A stretch of 46,150 nucleotides of DNA, from assembly GCA_002315815.1 (NCBI GenBank), contig DCIN01000070.1, positions 4,632 to 50,781 on the forward strand, read 5' to 3'. A program made the translations under genes and the position numbers. Below are positions 17,020 to 24,980 of this stretch, piece by piece. The DNA is from Bacteroidales bacterium UBA1725. GTDB lineage: Bacteria > Bacteroidota > Bacteroidia > Bacteroidales > UBA932. The first letter of the stretch is position 1. Every line of letters begins with the position of its first letter. Under the pieces are notes generated by a model. That model saw only the letters and a program-made list of their open reading frames with translations, was not told where the DNA came from and did no database searches.

Positions 17020-17741
17020 CAGAACTGATTCCTGCAATAGACATTATCGACGGACGCTGTGTGCGACTGTCGCGCGGAGACTATTCAACCAGCAAGATAT
17101 ACGGTGACCCGGCCGAAATGGCTCGTGCATTTGCGGATGCCGGTGCCCCGAAACTTCATCTTGTGGACTTGGACGGGGCCAAGGCCTCGGCTCCCTGCAA
17201 TCTGAATACTCTTGAAAGAATTGCTTCCGACGGAAGACTCAGAATAGAATGGGGAGGAGGACTCAAGAACGAAACTGCACTGTCGGACTGTTTTTCTGCA
17301 GGAGCGGATTTTGCGATTATCGGAAGCGTAGCTGCTCTTCAGCCCGAAGTCTTTCTTGAATGGCTGGACCGGTTCGGCGGAGACAGGCTCATATTCGGAG
17401 CCGACGTGAAGGACGGATCTCTGGCCGTTAAAGGATGGTTGGAAGAAGCAGCCGCAGGAATGGATACTCTCCTGGAACTCTTCTCGACTCACGGTCTTGC
17501 AAGAGTGATATGCACCGATATTTCCAGGGACGGTATGCTGTGCGGTCCGGACATTTCCTTCTATATGTCTATGGCCAAGCGTTTTCCATCACTGCAGTTC
17601 ACGGTGTCAGGAGGCATTGGGGACAGCGGCGATCTGGCTGCAGTAAGGGATGCCGGTCTGCCCGGAGTTATTGTCGGAAAGGCATTCTACGAAGGCAGAA
17701 TAACAATGGATGAGATGAAATTATGGTGGCAAAAAGGATAA
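17016..17741 (+). CDS. hisA: ProFAR isomerase
   Basis: A 241-residue TIM barrel. It starts LIPAIDIIDGRCVRLSRGDY and has VDLDGAKA, EWGGGL, GADVKDG and CTDISRDGML phosphate-binding and catalytic segments, including the Asp pair typical of HisA. It opens the aminoaldose ring of ProFAR. The start overlaps hisH by four bases and the end overlaps hisF by 19 bases. Confidence 0.94.
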   Translation: MTELIPAIDIIDGRCVRLSRGDYSTSKIYGDPAEMARAFADAGAPKLHLVDLDGAKASAPCNLNTLERIASDGRLRIEWGGGLKNETALSDCFSAGADFAIIGSVAALQPEVFLEWLDRFGGDRLIFGADVKDGSLAVKGWLEEAAAGMDTLLELFSTHGLARVICTDISRDGMLCGPDISFYMSMAKRFPSLQFTVSGGIGDSGDLAAVRDAGLPGVIVGKAFYEGRITMDEMKLWWQKG

Positions 17742-18481
17742 TACCCTGTTTGGATGTCAAAGACGGGAAGACGGTCAAAGGAGTAAACTTTATCGGATTG
17801 CAGGATGTAGGCGACCCCGTGGAACTCGGAGCCCGCTATGCGTCAGAGGGGGCCGACGAACTTGTGTATCTGGATATCAGCGCCACTTTCGAAGGCAGAA
17901 GCACCTTCACCTCACTGGTGGAGAGAATCTCGGACAGAATCAACATACCGTTCACGGTGGGAGGCGGGATATCATCACTTTCCGCCGCTTCCGACCTGCT
18001 CGATGCAGGAGCCGACAAGATTTCCGTGAACAGTGCGGCCATCGCCGACCCTACGCTGATAGATTCTCTGGCCTCGCGTTATGGCAGCCAGTTCGTAGTG
18101 CTTGCAATAGATGCCAAACTCTCACCGGACGGCAGATGGCTCGCCACCACACACGGAGGACGTGTACTTACTGAAAGAGAACTGTTCTCCTGGGCACACG
18201 AAGGACAGGAAAGAGGAGCCGGGGAGATACTCCTCACCTCTATGGAGCACGACGGAGTCAGGAAAGGCTACCCCTGTGCCCTGTTTTCTGAATTCTGTTC
18301 ATCCCTGCATATTCCCGTGATTGCCTCCGGAGGAGCAGGCAGCACGGACGACATTGCCGCTGTTCTTACCGAAGGCAGGGCGGATGCAGCACTGGCGGCG
18401 AGCATCTTCCACTACGGGACCTGTACCATAGGCGAGGTCAAGAAAGAACTTGCCGCAAGAGGAATCAAAGTACGTTTGTAA
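17723..18481 (+). CDS. hisF: Imidazole glycerol phosphate synthase, cyclase subunit
   Basis: A 252-residue TIM barrel. It has RIIPCLDVKDGKTVKGVNF with the catalytic Asp, YLDISAT, GGGISS and VLAIDAK. It uses ammonia from HisH to make IGP and AICAR; AICAR feeds back to PurH of the purine operon in this window. The start lies inside hisA (19-base overlap) and hisIE follows after six bases. Confidence 0.95.
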   Translation: MVAKRIIPCLDVKDGKTVKGVNFIGLQDVGDPVELGARYASEGADELVYLDISATFEGRSTFTSLVERISDRINIPFTVGGGISSLSAASDLLDAGADKISVNSAAIADPTLIDSLASRYGSQFVVLAIDAKLSPDGRWLATTHGGRVLTERELFSWAHEGQERGAGEILLTSMEHDGVRKGYPCALFSEFCSSLHIPVIASGGAGSTDDIAAVLTEGRADAALAASIFHYGTCTIGEVKKELAARGIKVRL

Positions 18482-18487
18482 AACACG

Positions 18488-19096
18488 ATGACAATGATTA
18501 GTTTTGATGAATTGAATCTCAGCAAGAGTGAGGACGGGCTCGTTCCCGCCATAGTGCAGGACTCCACAAGCCTCAAGGTCCTGATGATGGGATTTATGAA
18601 CGCAGAAGCTCTGCAAAGGACTCAGGAAGAAGGCAGAGTATGCTTCTGGTCCCGCACAAGAAAATGCCTCTGGACCAAAGGCGAGACCAGTGGCAATTTT
18701 TTGTATGTCAAAGAAATATATGCAGACTGCGATGCTGACACGCTGCTTGTCAGGGCTACACCGGCAGGGCCTGTCTGCCACAGGGGGACAAGCGCCTGCT
18801 TCGATACCCTTGACCACGAAGGCTTCATACGTTCCCTGTCAGCGCTCATCAGAGGCCGGCACGAACAGATGCCTGAAGGTTCCTATACTACGAAACTGTT
18901 CATCAAGGGGGTCAAGGCAGTCGCCAAGAAGTTTGCCGAAGAGAGCGGAGAGTGTGTGATTGAGGCCGTAAGCGGCAACAAGGAACGCTTCATCTACGAA
19001 GCTTCAGACGTTATGTATCACTATCTGGTCCTGCTCGAGCAGATGGGGGTCGGAATAAACGATATAGAAAAGGAACTGGCAGCGCGTCACCGCTGA
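18488..19096 (+). CDS. hisIE: Phosphoribosyl-AMP cyclohydrolase / phosphoribosyl-ATP pyrophosphatase
   Basis: A 202-residue bifunctional enzyme. The HisI half has FWSRTRKCLWTKGE, DCDADTLLV and a zinc-binding VCHRGTSACF; the HisE half (from about residue 110) has KLFIKGVKAVAKKFAEES and EASDVMYH. It performs steps 2 and 3 of the pathway. It is the last his gene; an alternative ATG lies two codons further in at 18494. With it the operon encodes every histidine step. Confidence 0.94.
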   Translation: MTMISFDELNLSKSEDGLVPAIVQDSTSLKVLMMGFMNAEALQRTQEEGRVCFWSRTRKCLWTKGETSGNFLYVKEIYADCDADTLLVRATPAGPVCHRGTSACFDTLDHEGFIRSLSALIRGRHEQMPEGSYTTKLFIKGVKAVAKKFAEESGECVIEAVSGNKERFIYEASDVMYHYLVLLEQMGVGINDIEKELAARHR

Positions 19097-19124
19097 TGCA
19101 GTTTTCTTGAAAATACAACAATCA

Positions 19125-19877
19125 ATGAGTTCACTCAAATGGATAACCGGAGTCATCGGATGGGTGGCCGGAGGACCGATAGGAGCCTTGCTCGGAATCA
19201 TTCTAGGTTCCGTGGTGGGACGCAGTCTGGATACAATCAACGAAAGCAAGAACGGCTCTGAAGATCGGCGGAGAGGCTCTTATTCTGCAATCGAGCAGAG
19301 AAACAGCTTTATGCTCAGCCTGCTGGTGCTGTCATCGGCTGTCATCCGCGCCGACGGGAAAACTCTCCAGTCAGAGCTCAATTATGTCAAATCGTTCATC
19401 CGACGAAACTTCGGCGACTATGCAGTGGATGATGCGATGCACATTCTGACCGAACTGGAGTCGAAGGAAATCAACATCTATGAAGTCGGTGGTCAGATAG
19501 CGGTGTTTATGAACTATTCCCAGAAAGTCCAGCTCTTCCACTACCTTGCAGGAATAGCAAACTCAGACGGGGAATTCTGCAAACAGGAGAAATCCGTTCT
19601 GGAGTCCATAGCATCAGCGATACGTCTGGATGCAGCAGACTCGGACTCCGTCATTGCGATGTTCTACAAAGACCCCGCATCTGCATATGCAGTTCTGGAA
19701 ATTAATCCTTCGGCGACCGACGAAGAAGTCAAAAGCGCCTATCGGCGAATGGCTATGAAGAATCACCCAGACAAGGTCGCTTCCCTGGGTCCCGATATCC
19801 AGAAAGCCGCCGAGGAGAAATTCCTGAAGATTCAGGAAGCCTACGGTACAATCAAGAAGCAGAGGGGAATGGACTGA
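19125..19877 (+). CDS. DjlA-like co-chaperone: glycine-rich membrane segment, TerB domain, C-terminal J domain
   Basis: A 250-residue protein. The N-terminal segment WITGVIGWVAGGPIGALLG is hydrophobic and glycine-rich and may sit in the membrane. A TerB-like helical domain covers about residues 60-180, with two acidic turns (SAVIRADGK and GIANSDGEF). A C-terminal J domain carries AYRRMAMKNHPDKV with the HPD motif that stimulates DnaK. Domain order matches E. coli DjlA. I chose the ATG at 19125 over an upstream TTG at 19107. It follows hisIE by 28 bases and may be cotranscribed, but it has no known link to histidine synthesis. Confidence 0.85.
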   Translation: MSSLKWITGVIGWVAGGPIGALLGIILGSVVGRSLDTINESKNGSEDRRRGSYSAIEQRNSFMLSLLVLSSAVIRADGKTLQSELNYVKSFIRRNFGDYAVDDAMHILTELESKEINIYEVGGQIAVFMNYSQKVQLFHYLAGIANSDGEFCKQEKSVLESIASAIRLDAADSDSVIAMFYKDPASAYAVLEINPSATDEEVKSAYRRMAMKNHPDKVASLGPDIQKAAEEKFLKIQEAYGTIKKQRGMD

Positions 19878-19902
19878 CGACCTGCCAGACTGAGAACGGT
19901 CT

Positions 19903-20973
19903 CTATAGATTCAATACATACAGATGGCTTTCATCCCCGGCTTTTGTCAGATAGAAGTTGCCGTTGCATTCCTCAAGCCAGCAGTAATAGTCATCAAGTT
20001 CAAAACTCTGGATGATGTTGCCTTCGGTATCCATCTGAAGAATCTTTGTCTTGGGCTGAGAGGACGCTTTTTCCGGAAGAGGTTTGTTATATGGCAATCC
20101 GGAATACAGAAGATAAATTTTGTCGCCGACACTGCATATCTGATTGAAATACTGCATTGGACGGGCCTGATTGAAGTCAGGTACTCCCTTGATTCTTACT
20201 CCCCGGAAACTCGCATTCTCGTAATCGAAGAAGAAAACGACGGGAAGATGGTAGAATGCAGCGGCCACGGTGTGATTGTCAGGAAGCAGGCAGTCGGCAA
20301 AGCGCAGAAGCATAGACATCTTGAGTGAGGATTTTTCTTCGAGCTTGAATGATTCCGGTTTTGCAACAGGATATTCGGCTACACAGCTTCCGTCTTTGAG
20401 ATTCACGAGGGAGAAGCAGGGAGCAGCTGTCAGTTCACGTGTGGACAGGTCCAGTTTCCCGTCATAGCACAGCAGGGAATCACATCCAACCAGTCTGGCG
20501 CTGTAGTATGGCAGGAAGGAAGCACTGTCCAAGGGAATCTGCCTTGTGTAAACAGTTGCGCCAGTTCTTATGCTTTCTTTTATATCAATCTCCTGATACC
20601 GTGAATTCATCAAATCGACGATACGGGCAGAGCCATCGACGATGTCAAAGTCGGGCACTATCAGTTGCGTCTCATCCGGACCGCTGCCTTTCCTGCAAAG
20701 GTTGGCGAGAGTATCTCCGGAGCTGAGACTGATGGCCGTGAGCGCATACCTGGGGCCGAAATTTCTTGCAAGAAAAATGGAATCCGCAATCTTGAAATCC
20801 TGAAGAGGGAATTCAGCATCCGACAATCTGGCAGCCGTCACACTGACGGAGGTCTTCGGAAGCGTTACATAGGAAAGAGGGTATTCGAAAAGTTTATCAA
20901 CTTTGGTACCGCAGGAGCAGATGACTCCGGAAAGGACGACGAGACCTACAAGGATTGGACACTTTCTACACAT
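19903..20973 (-). CDS. Lipoprotein with a TolB-like six-bladed beta-propeller
   Basis: A 356-residue protein with an N-terminal lipoprotein signal; Cys21 in GVICSCG has Ile at -3 and Ser at -1. The rest is a series of beta-rich repeats (KIADSIFLAR, GDTLANLCRKGSGPDET, IVDLMNSRYQEIDI) typical of the Bacteroidetes propeller lipoproteins found next to NVEALA peptides. It overlaps the upstream NVEALA gene by 28 bases, so the two are coupled. Function is not known; an outer-membrane receptor or carrier for the peptide is a guess. It converges with the TerB/J gene. Confidence 0.75.
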   Translation of the reverse strand: MCRKCPILVGLVVLSGVICSCGTKVDKLFEYPLSYVTLPKTSVSVTAARLSDAEFPLQDFKIADSIFLARNFGPRYALTAISLSSGDTLANLCRKGSGPDETQLIVPDFDIVDGSARIVDLMNSRYQEIDIKESIRTGATVYTRQIPLDSASFLPYYSARLVGCDSLLCYDGKLDLSTRELTAAPCFSLVNLKDGSCVAEYPVAKPESFKLEEKSSLKMSMLLRFADCLLPDNHTVAAAFYHLPVVFFFDYENASFRGVRIKGVPDFNQARPMQYFNQICSVGDKIYLLYSGLPYNKPLPEKASSQPKTKILQMDTEGNIIQSFELDDYYCWLEECNGNFYLTKAGDESHLYVLNL

Positions 20974-21251
20974 TTCAAACTTTCTTCAGATGATACGGCA
21001 AAATCGACAATACAGTTGGAAAGAGTTCTCTCCGACGTATTCTCGGCACAGAAATAATAAAAATCCTTGACTCCTGATCCGGCAGTCGGGAAGTAACAGG
21101 GTCCGAGTTTGAATGCCCTGCCGGAAGTGAGGGCCTCGACATTCCGGTCCAGTGCGGCTGTACGGTCCGAATCTTTTGTACTGAACAGAAGCAGGCACAG
21201 TACAAGCAATGCGGATGCTGATACAGCGGCGATTGCAGTTTTCTTTTTCAT
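20946..21251 (-). CDS. NVEALA-family secreted peptide
   Basis: A 101-residue protein. After the start MKKKTAIAAVSASALLVLCLLL comes a hydrophobic export segment, then DRNVEALTSG, which is the family hallmark, and a tail with four cysteines (GPCYF, YYFCAE, LSNCIV, LKCVES). NVEALA proteins occur in Bacteroidetes, usually beside propeller lipoproteins as here; their role is not established. I chose the ATG at 21251, since the upstream extension is not peptide-like. The tail is longer than I would expect for the family. Confidence 0.78.
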   Translation of the reverse strand: MKKKTAIAAVSASALLVLCLLLFSTKDSDRTAALDRNVEALTSGRAFKLGPCYFPTAGSGVKDFYYFCAENTSERTLSNCIVDFAVSSEESLKCVESVQSL

Positions 21252-21376
21252 ATAAATATTCGATATGATGGTCAGTATCCCAACTATGTGAATCTCTAAA
21301 AAATAATCGAATGACGTTTCGAGACGAATTCCGGTGCAATTTAGCAATTATTGTGTGGTATCCACATTATTTTGAG

Positions 21377-21384
21377 TATTTTTG
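21377..21384 (+). promoter_or_regulatory. Promoter -7 box for the secreted Ser-rich protein
   Basis: TATTTTTG matches TAnnTTTG. A TTG at 21351-21353 lies 23 bases upstream, slightly longer than ideal spacing. The ATG is only six bases after the box, so the mRNA would be leaderless or nearly so. Confidence 0.6.
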
Positions 21385-21389
21385 TACCT

Positions 21390-21902
21390 ATGAAGACACT
21401 TAATTTCATCGTGACGGTTCTGGCCTCACTTATCATCGCCACCGGAGCATCGGCGGCAAACCTCAACGCATCAAACGGCATAGCAGCCGGCAAGGCGCTG
21501 GTATCACTCTACACACAATACAAGGCGGACGGAAAGATTGACCTGACCAATACAGCCAACATCAGCAACATCGTCAGCCTCATCAACAACATCAAGGGAC
21601 TCACATCCAAGTCCACATCAAGCAACACTCCTGCTGACTTTGTCAAGAGTCTCATATCGGGTTCCGACAATCTCGTGAGCAAGAGCAATTCCAGCAGCGT
21701 CCTCAGCGCACTGGGTTCAATTGCCAATCTGGATGCGTCATCCATAGCCAAATCAGCGGCATCGTCAGCAGCCAGCTCATTGGCGGGCAAACTTTTCGGC
21801 AGCTCAAACACCTCTTCCTCAAGTTCTTCATCGGCTAATTCACAGACTGCAGCTACAGCCGTATCAGCGCTCACAAGTCTGTTCTCCACTTTGAAGAAAT
21901 AA
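21390..21902 (+). CDS. Secreted Ser/Ala-rich protein of unknown function
   Basis: A 170-residue protein. A clear signal peptide (MKTLNFIVTVLASLIIATGASA) ends near residue 22. The mature part is low in aromatic and charged residues and very rich in Ser, Ala, Asn and Thr, with a run of about seven serines near SNTSSSSSSSAN. Helical segments such as DFVKSLISG and AATAVSALTSLFSTLKK alternate with Ser/Asn linkers. I recognise no domain with certainty. The start at 21390 follows a promoter box directly. folD begins 25 bases after the stop and could share this promoter. Confidence 0.7.
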   Translation: MKTLNFIVTVLASLIIATGASAANLNASNGIAAGKALVSLYTQYKADGKIDLTNTANISNIVSLINNIKGLTSKSTSSNTPADFVKSLISGSDNLVSKSNSSSVLSALGSIANLDASSIAKSAASSAASSLAGKLFGSSNTSSSSSSSANSQTAATAVSALTSLFSTLKK

Positions 21903-21927
21903 TTCCGAATCCATCATCTCTGATAAT

Positions 21928-22803
21928 ATGGCTCAGCTGATAGACGGTAAAGCCCTTTCTCTGTCCCTGAAGGAAGAGATGAAGGGGAGGATAGCCGGGA
22001 TTGAAAAAGAATTCGGACGCAAACCTTGTCTGGCTGTCATTATTGTGGGGGACAATCCCGCCAGCAGATCCTATGTTCGCGGCAAAATTAAAGCAGCCGA
22101 ATTCGTAGGGATGGACAGCCGGCTCGTCGAACTTCCTGAGGATGTCAGTGAAGAAAGGCTTATCGCTGAAATAGCTCAGTTGAACGAAGACGAAGGAGTG
22201 GACGGAATACTTGTCCAATTGCCTCTTCCCAAACACATCGACGAGGACCGCATAATAGATGCAATTTCACTCGACAAGGATGTTGACGGCTTCCATCCCG
22301 GCAATGTAGCCAAACTGTGGCTGGGACGACCCTGTACAGTTCCTTGTACGCCCAAAGGGATAATGGCTATGATTGAAAGCACCGGGACAGGCATATCCGG
22401 GAAAAAAGCCGTAGTCGTCGGTCGCTCCAACATTGTCGGAAAGCCGGTGGCAAAACTACTGCTCGACAAGAACGCCACAGTCACCATCGCCCATTCTCGC
22501 ACAGCAAATCTTGCAGACACCTGCAGGGAGGCAGACATACTCGTAGCCGCAGTGGGCCGTCCGGAGATGATAACGGCTGATATGATCAAACCGGGGGCAA
22601 TTGTCATAGACGTTGGAATTAACAGGGTTTCCTGCACGGCTGCCGACGGTACAACAACTTTCCGTTTGGTAGGAGATGTCGACTTCAAGTCAGCAACAGA
22701 AGTGGCCGGTTACATTACCCCTGTACCGGGCGGAGTGGGTCCTATGACCATTACAATGTTGATGCAGAACACAATAGAGTGCTTCCTCCGCAGAATCAAC
22801 TGA
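21928..22803 (+). CDS. folD: Methylenetetrahydrofolate dehydrogenase / methenyl-THF cyclohydrolase
   Basis: A 291-residue bifunctional folate enzyme. Active-site SRSYVRGKIKA (Tyr and Lys), DGILVQLPLP, PCTPKGI, the NADP loop VVGRSNIVGKPVA and the C-terminal PGGVGPMT are all present. It makes 10-formyl-THF, the one-carbon donor used by PurN and PurH, whose genes are 1.5-4 kb away on the other strand. Confidence 0.96.
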   Translation: MAQLIDGKALSLSLKEEMKGRIAGIEKEFGRKPCLAVIIVGDNPASRSYVRGKIKAAEFVGMDSRLVELPEDVSEERLIAEIAQLNEDEGVDGILVQLPLPKHIDEDRIIDAISLDKDVDGFHPGNVAKLWLGRPCTVPCTPKGIMAMIESTGTGISGKKAVVVGRSNIVGKPVAKLLLDKNATVTIAHSRTANLADTCREADILVAAVGRPEMITADMIKPGAIVIDVGINRVSCTAADGTTTFRLVGDVDFKSATEVAGYITPVPGGVGPMTITMLMQNTIECFLRRIN

Positions 22804-22857
22804 ATAACTGACGCTTGAGAGGCCTTCCGTTTTTCATCCTCTCACACCGCCTTACGC

Positions 22858-22897
22858 AAAAAAGAGAACTCACTGTGAATCAACAGTGAGTTCTCTT
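22858..22897 (-). terminator. Rho-independent terminator after tRNA-Pro
   Basis: A perfect 15-bp stem (22862-22876 with 22883-22897, loop gaatca) is followed on the minus strand by a run of T residues (plus-strand A run 22858-22863). It begins nine bases after the tRNA 3' end. It may also end folD transcripts from the other side, where the T run is poor. Confidence 0.88.
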
Positions 22898-22905
22898 GTA
22901 TAGTG

Positions 22906-22979
22906 TCGGGATGATCTGACTCGAACAGACGACCCCCACGTCCCTAACGTGGTGCGCTAGCCAACTGCGCCACATCCCG
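22906..22979 (-). tRNA. tRNA-Pro (anticodon AGG)
   Basis: A 74-nt cloverleaf. Acceptor stem CGGGATG/CATCCCG has C1-G72, typical of tRNA-Pro. The D arm is GCGC..GCGC, the anticodon stem CCACG/CGTGG with loop TTAGGGA, the variable loop GGGTC, and the T arm GTCTG TTCGAGT CAGAT. The discriminator is A and no CCA is encoded. Loop position 34-36 reads AGG, giving Pro; A34 is unusual for a bacterial proline tRNA. Confidence 0.92.
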
Positions 22980-22996
22980 ATTCCCTAATGGGACTG

Positions 22997-23026
22997 CAAA
23001 TATACAAAAAATCCTTTGCAGTACAA
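22997..23026 (-). promoter_or_regulatory. tRNA-Pro promoter
   Basis: On the minus strand, TTG (23026-23024) and TATATTTG (23004-22997) are spaced by 19 bases, a full Bacteroidetes promoter. The start would be about 22991. An inverted repeat CTGCAAA (22994-23000) and TTTGCAG (23015-23021) overlaps it. Confidence 0.8.
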
Positions 23027-23077
23027 TAAAAAAATAAAGGAAACGAAAAAAGTTGGGAAATATTGACGATTTGCGGG

Positions 23078-24349
23078 CTATATTTCCCGTTCAGCCTCAA
23101 GCCCCTGTCTGGCAATGTCGCGACGGCAGAAAAGCGCAGGGCAGCGGACATTGTCCACCAGAGTATATGCACAAGTTCTGGCTTCGGCAAGTGATGATGC
23201 TCTCGCAACACACATCAATACCCTTCCCCCCGCAGTTACAAGCCCTTCGTTCCTGAGTGCCGTGCCCATATGGAAGGCAAAACTACCCGTCGGCACAGAA
23301 TCCGGCATCTCGATGGGAAAACCCTTTTCATAATGTCCGGGATAGCCTTTTGTGGCCAGCACAACCCCCATAGTCACATCAGATGACCATATCGGTTCTC
23401 CACAAGGTCTCCCCTCGGCAACGGCCTCGAATATTTCATATATGTCGGAATCCAGAAGAGGAAGCACCACTTCCGTCTCAGGATCCCCGAATCGGGCATT
23501 GAACTCGATGACCTTGACACCGTCAGCCGTTTTCATCAGCCCACCATACAACACCCCGGAGAGGGGCGCACCGATGGAGACCATATTCTCCGCAACTTTC
23601 CTCAGAATATTGTCAAGAGCGAAACTCCTGTCATCTGCACCGATGAAAGGAAGTCCGGTATATGCACCCATTCCCCCGGTGTTCGGTCCTTTGTCGCCGT
23701 CATATACCCTCTTGTGGTCCTGAGCGAGGGGCATAGGATATACTCTGGTGCCGTCCACGAATGCCATAAAGGAGAATTCGGGTCCCTCGAGATAGTCTTC
23801 GACCACCACACGGCCTTTCCCGAAACTCTCCCCCACCAGCATATCCTTTAAAGCGGCATCAGCCTCAACGAGATTGTTTGCAATCACGACTCCTTTTCCT
23901 GCCGCGAGTCCGTCATATTTGAGAACAGCGGGAAAAGGTCTGGAGGATACGTATGCAAGAGCGTCCTGATAGTCGGAAAAACTTCTGTATGAGGCAGTGG
24001 GCACACCGCATCTTTCCATCACCTGTTTTGCGAACTCTTTGCTGGTCTCTATCCTGGCGGCAGCGGCGGTATGGCCGAAAATCTTGAGACCGGAGGATCG
24101 GAAAGCATCCACTACTCCGGCGGCCAGAGCAGCTTCAGGCCCCACTACAGTGAGATCAATGGAGTTGGATTGTGCGAATTCCAACAGGGCTTCCACATCG
24201 GTATCCTTGATGGGGATACATTCGGCCTGAAGTGCGATTCCGGCGTTGCCGGGTGCACAATAGATTTTTTCCACCTGCGGAGATCTGCCGAGCGCATCCA
24301 CTATAGCGTGTTCGCGACCACCTCCGCCAATTACAAGCACTTTCTTCAT
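23078..24349 (-). CDS. purD: Phosphoribosylamine-glycine ligase (GAR synthetase)
   Basis: A 423-residue ATP-grasp enzyme. It starts KKVLVIGGGGREHAI and has KYDGLAAGKGV, HKRVYDGDKGPNTGGMGAY and EFNARFGDPETE. It joins phosphoribosylamine to glycine. It is the last gene of the purine operon. Its ATG lies inside the tandem repeat shared with the end of purN. Confidence 0.96.
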   Translation of the reverse strand: MKKVLVIGGGGREHAIVDALGRSPQVEKIYCAPGNAGIALQAECIPIKDTDVEALLEFAQSNSIDLTVVGPEAALAAGVVDAFRSSGLKIFGHTAAAARIETSKEFAKQVMERCGVPTASYRSFSDYQDALAYVSSRPFPAVLKYDGLAAGKGVVIANNLVEADAALKDMLVGESFGKGRVVVEDYLEGPEFSFMAFVDGTRVYPMPLAQDHKRVYDGDKGPNTGGMGAYTGLPFIGADDRSFALDNILRKVAENMVSIGAPLSGVLYGGLMKTADGVKVIEFNARFGDPETEVVLPLLDSDIYEIFEAVAEGRPCGEPIWSSDVTMGVVLATKGYPGHYEKGFPIEMPDSVPTGSFAFHMGTALRNEGLVTAGGRVLMCVARASSLAEARTCAYTLVDNVRCPALFCRRDIARQGLEAEREI

Positions 24350-24414
24350 TCCGAAAACAGTTTAACTTTCATTCCGAAAACAGTTTAACTTTCTCCCGAT
24401 AACAGTTTAGCGAG
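24348..24414. repeat. 23-bp tandem repeat spanning the purN/purD junction
   Basis: Two identical 23-bp copies (24348-24370 and 24371-24393) and a diverged third copy that is the 3' end of purN. The purN stop and the purD start codon both lie in the repeat. The extra copy creates a second ATG (24372 on the minus strand) opening an eight-codon ORF that ends in ATGA with purD. Confidence 0.9.
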
Positions 24415-24954
24415 AGTTTCCACATACAACCGGTGTTCGATGACCTGTCCGATTCTGTGCACTTCGGCGGGATCGTCTCCATCATAATCGAAGGACCTCT
24501 GTGCAATGATGCGTCCCCCGTCAAGGCTTTCGTCCACCCAATGAATGGTTATTCCATAGACTTTGACACCATATTCCACAGCCTGCTCAACCGCGTGAGC
24601 TCCCTTGAATGCGGGAAGAAGTGACGGATGAATATTGATTATCCGACCACCGTAACGGGCTAGCAGAACATCGCCGATAATTCTCATATAACCCGCCAGA
24701 CATACTATATCCACGCACTCGGAGTCGAGTCTGTCTGCAATAACAGTCTCAAACTCAGACTTGGACGAATATGTGTGAGGGTCAAAGACAAATACGGGAG
24801 TTCCGAAGCGTGCCGCTCTCCCGAGTACGAAAGCCCCCGGCTTGTCACAGACGAGCAGCACCACTCTCGCATCAAGTCGTCCGTCAGCGCAGGCAGATGC
24901 AATAGCCTCATAGTTGCTGCCACTGCCACTTGCAAATACTGCTATGTTTTTCAT
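24385..24954 (-). CDS. purN: GAR transformylase
   Basis: A 189-residue folate-dependent formyltransferase. It starts KNIAVFASGSGSN and has INIHPSLLPAFKG (catalytic Asn and His) and ITIHWVDESLDGGRII with the catalytic Asp. The ATG at 24981 would add nine residues and overlap purH; I chose 24954 because the conserved protein begins there. It uses 10-formyl-THF made by FolD. Confidence 0.94.
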   Translation of the reverse strand: MKNIAVFASGSGSNYEAIASACADGRLDARVVLLVCDKPGAFVLGRAARFGTPVFVFDPHTYSSKSEFETVIADRLDSECVDIVCLAGYMRIIGDVLLARYGGRIINIHPSLLPAFKGAHAVEQAVEYGVKVYGITIHWVDESLDGGRIIAQRSFDYDGDDPAEVHRIGQVIEHRLYVETLAKLLSGES

Positions 24955-24980
24955 ATAGTTACAGTGATGGTCATCGGACA

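Noticed and set aside
22816..22844. Inverted repeat TGAGAGG/CCTCTCA as a folD terminator
   Set aside because: Seven pairs with a 15-base loop and no T run on the folD strand; too weak to call.
22906..22979. tRNA-Pro as an integration site for a mobile element
   Set aside because: No integrase and no repeat of the tRNA 3' end is seen nearby.
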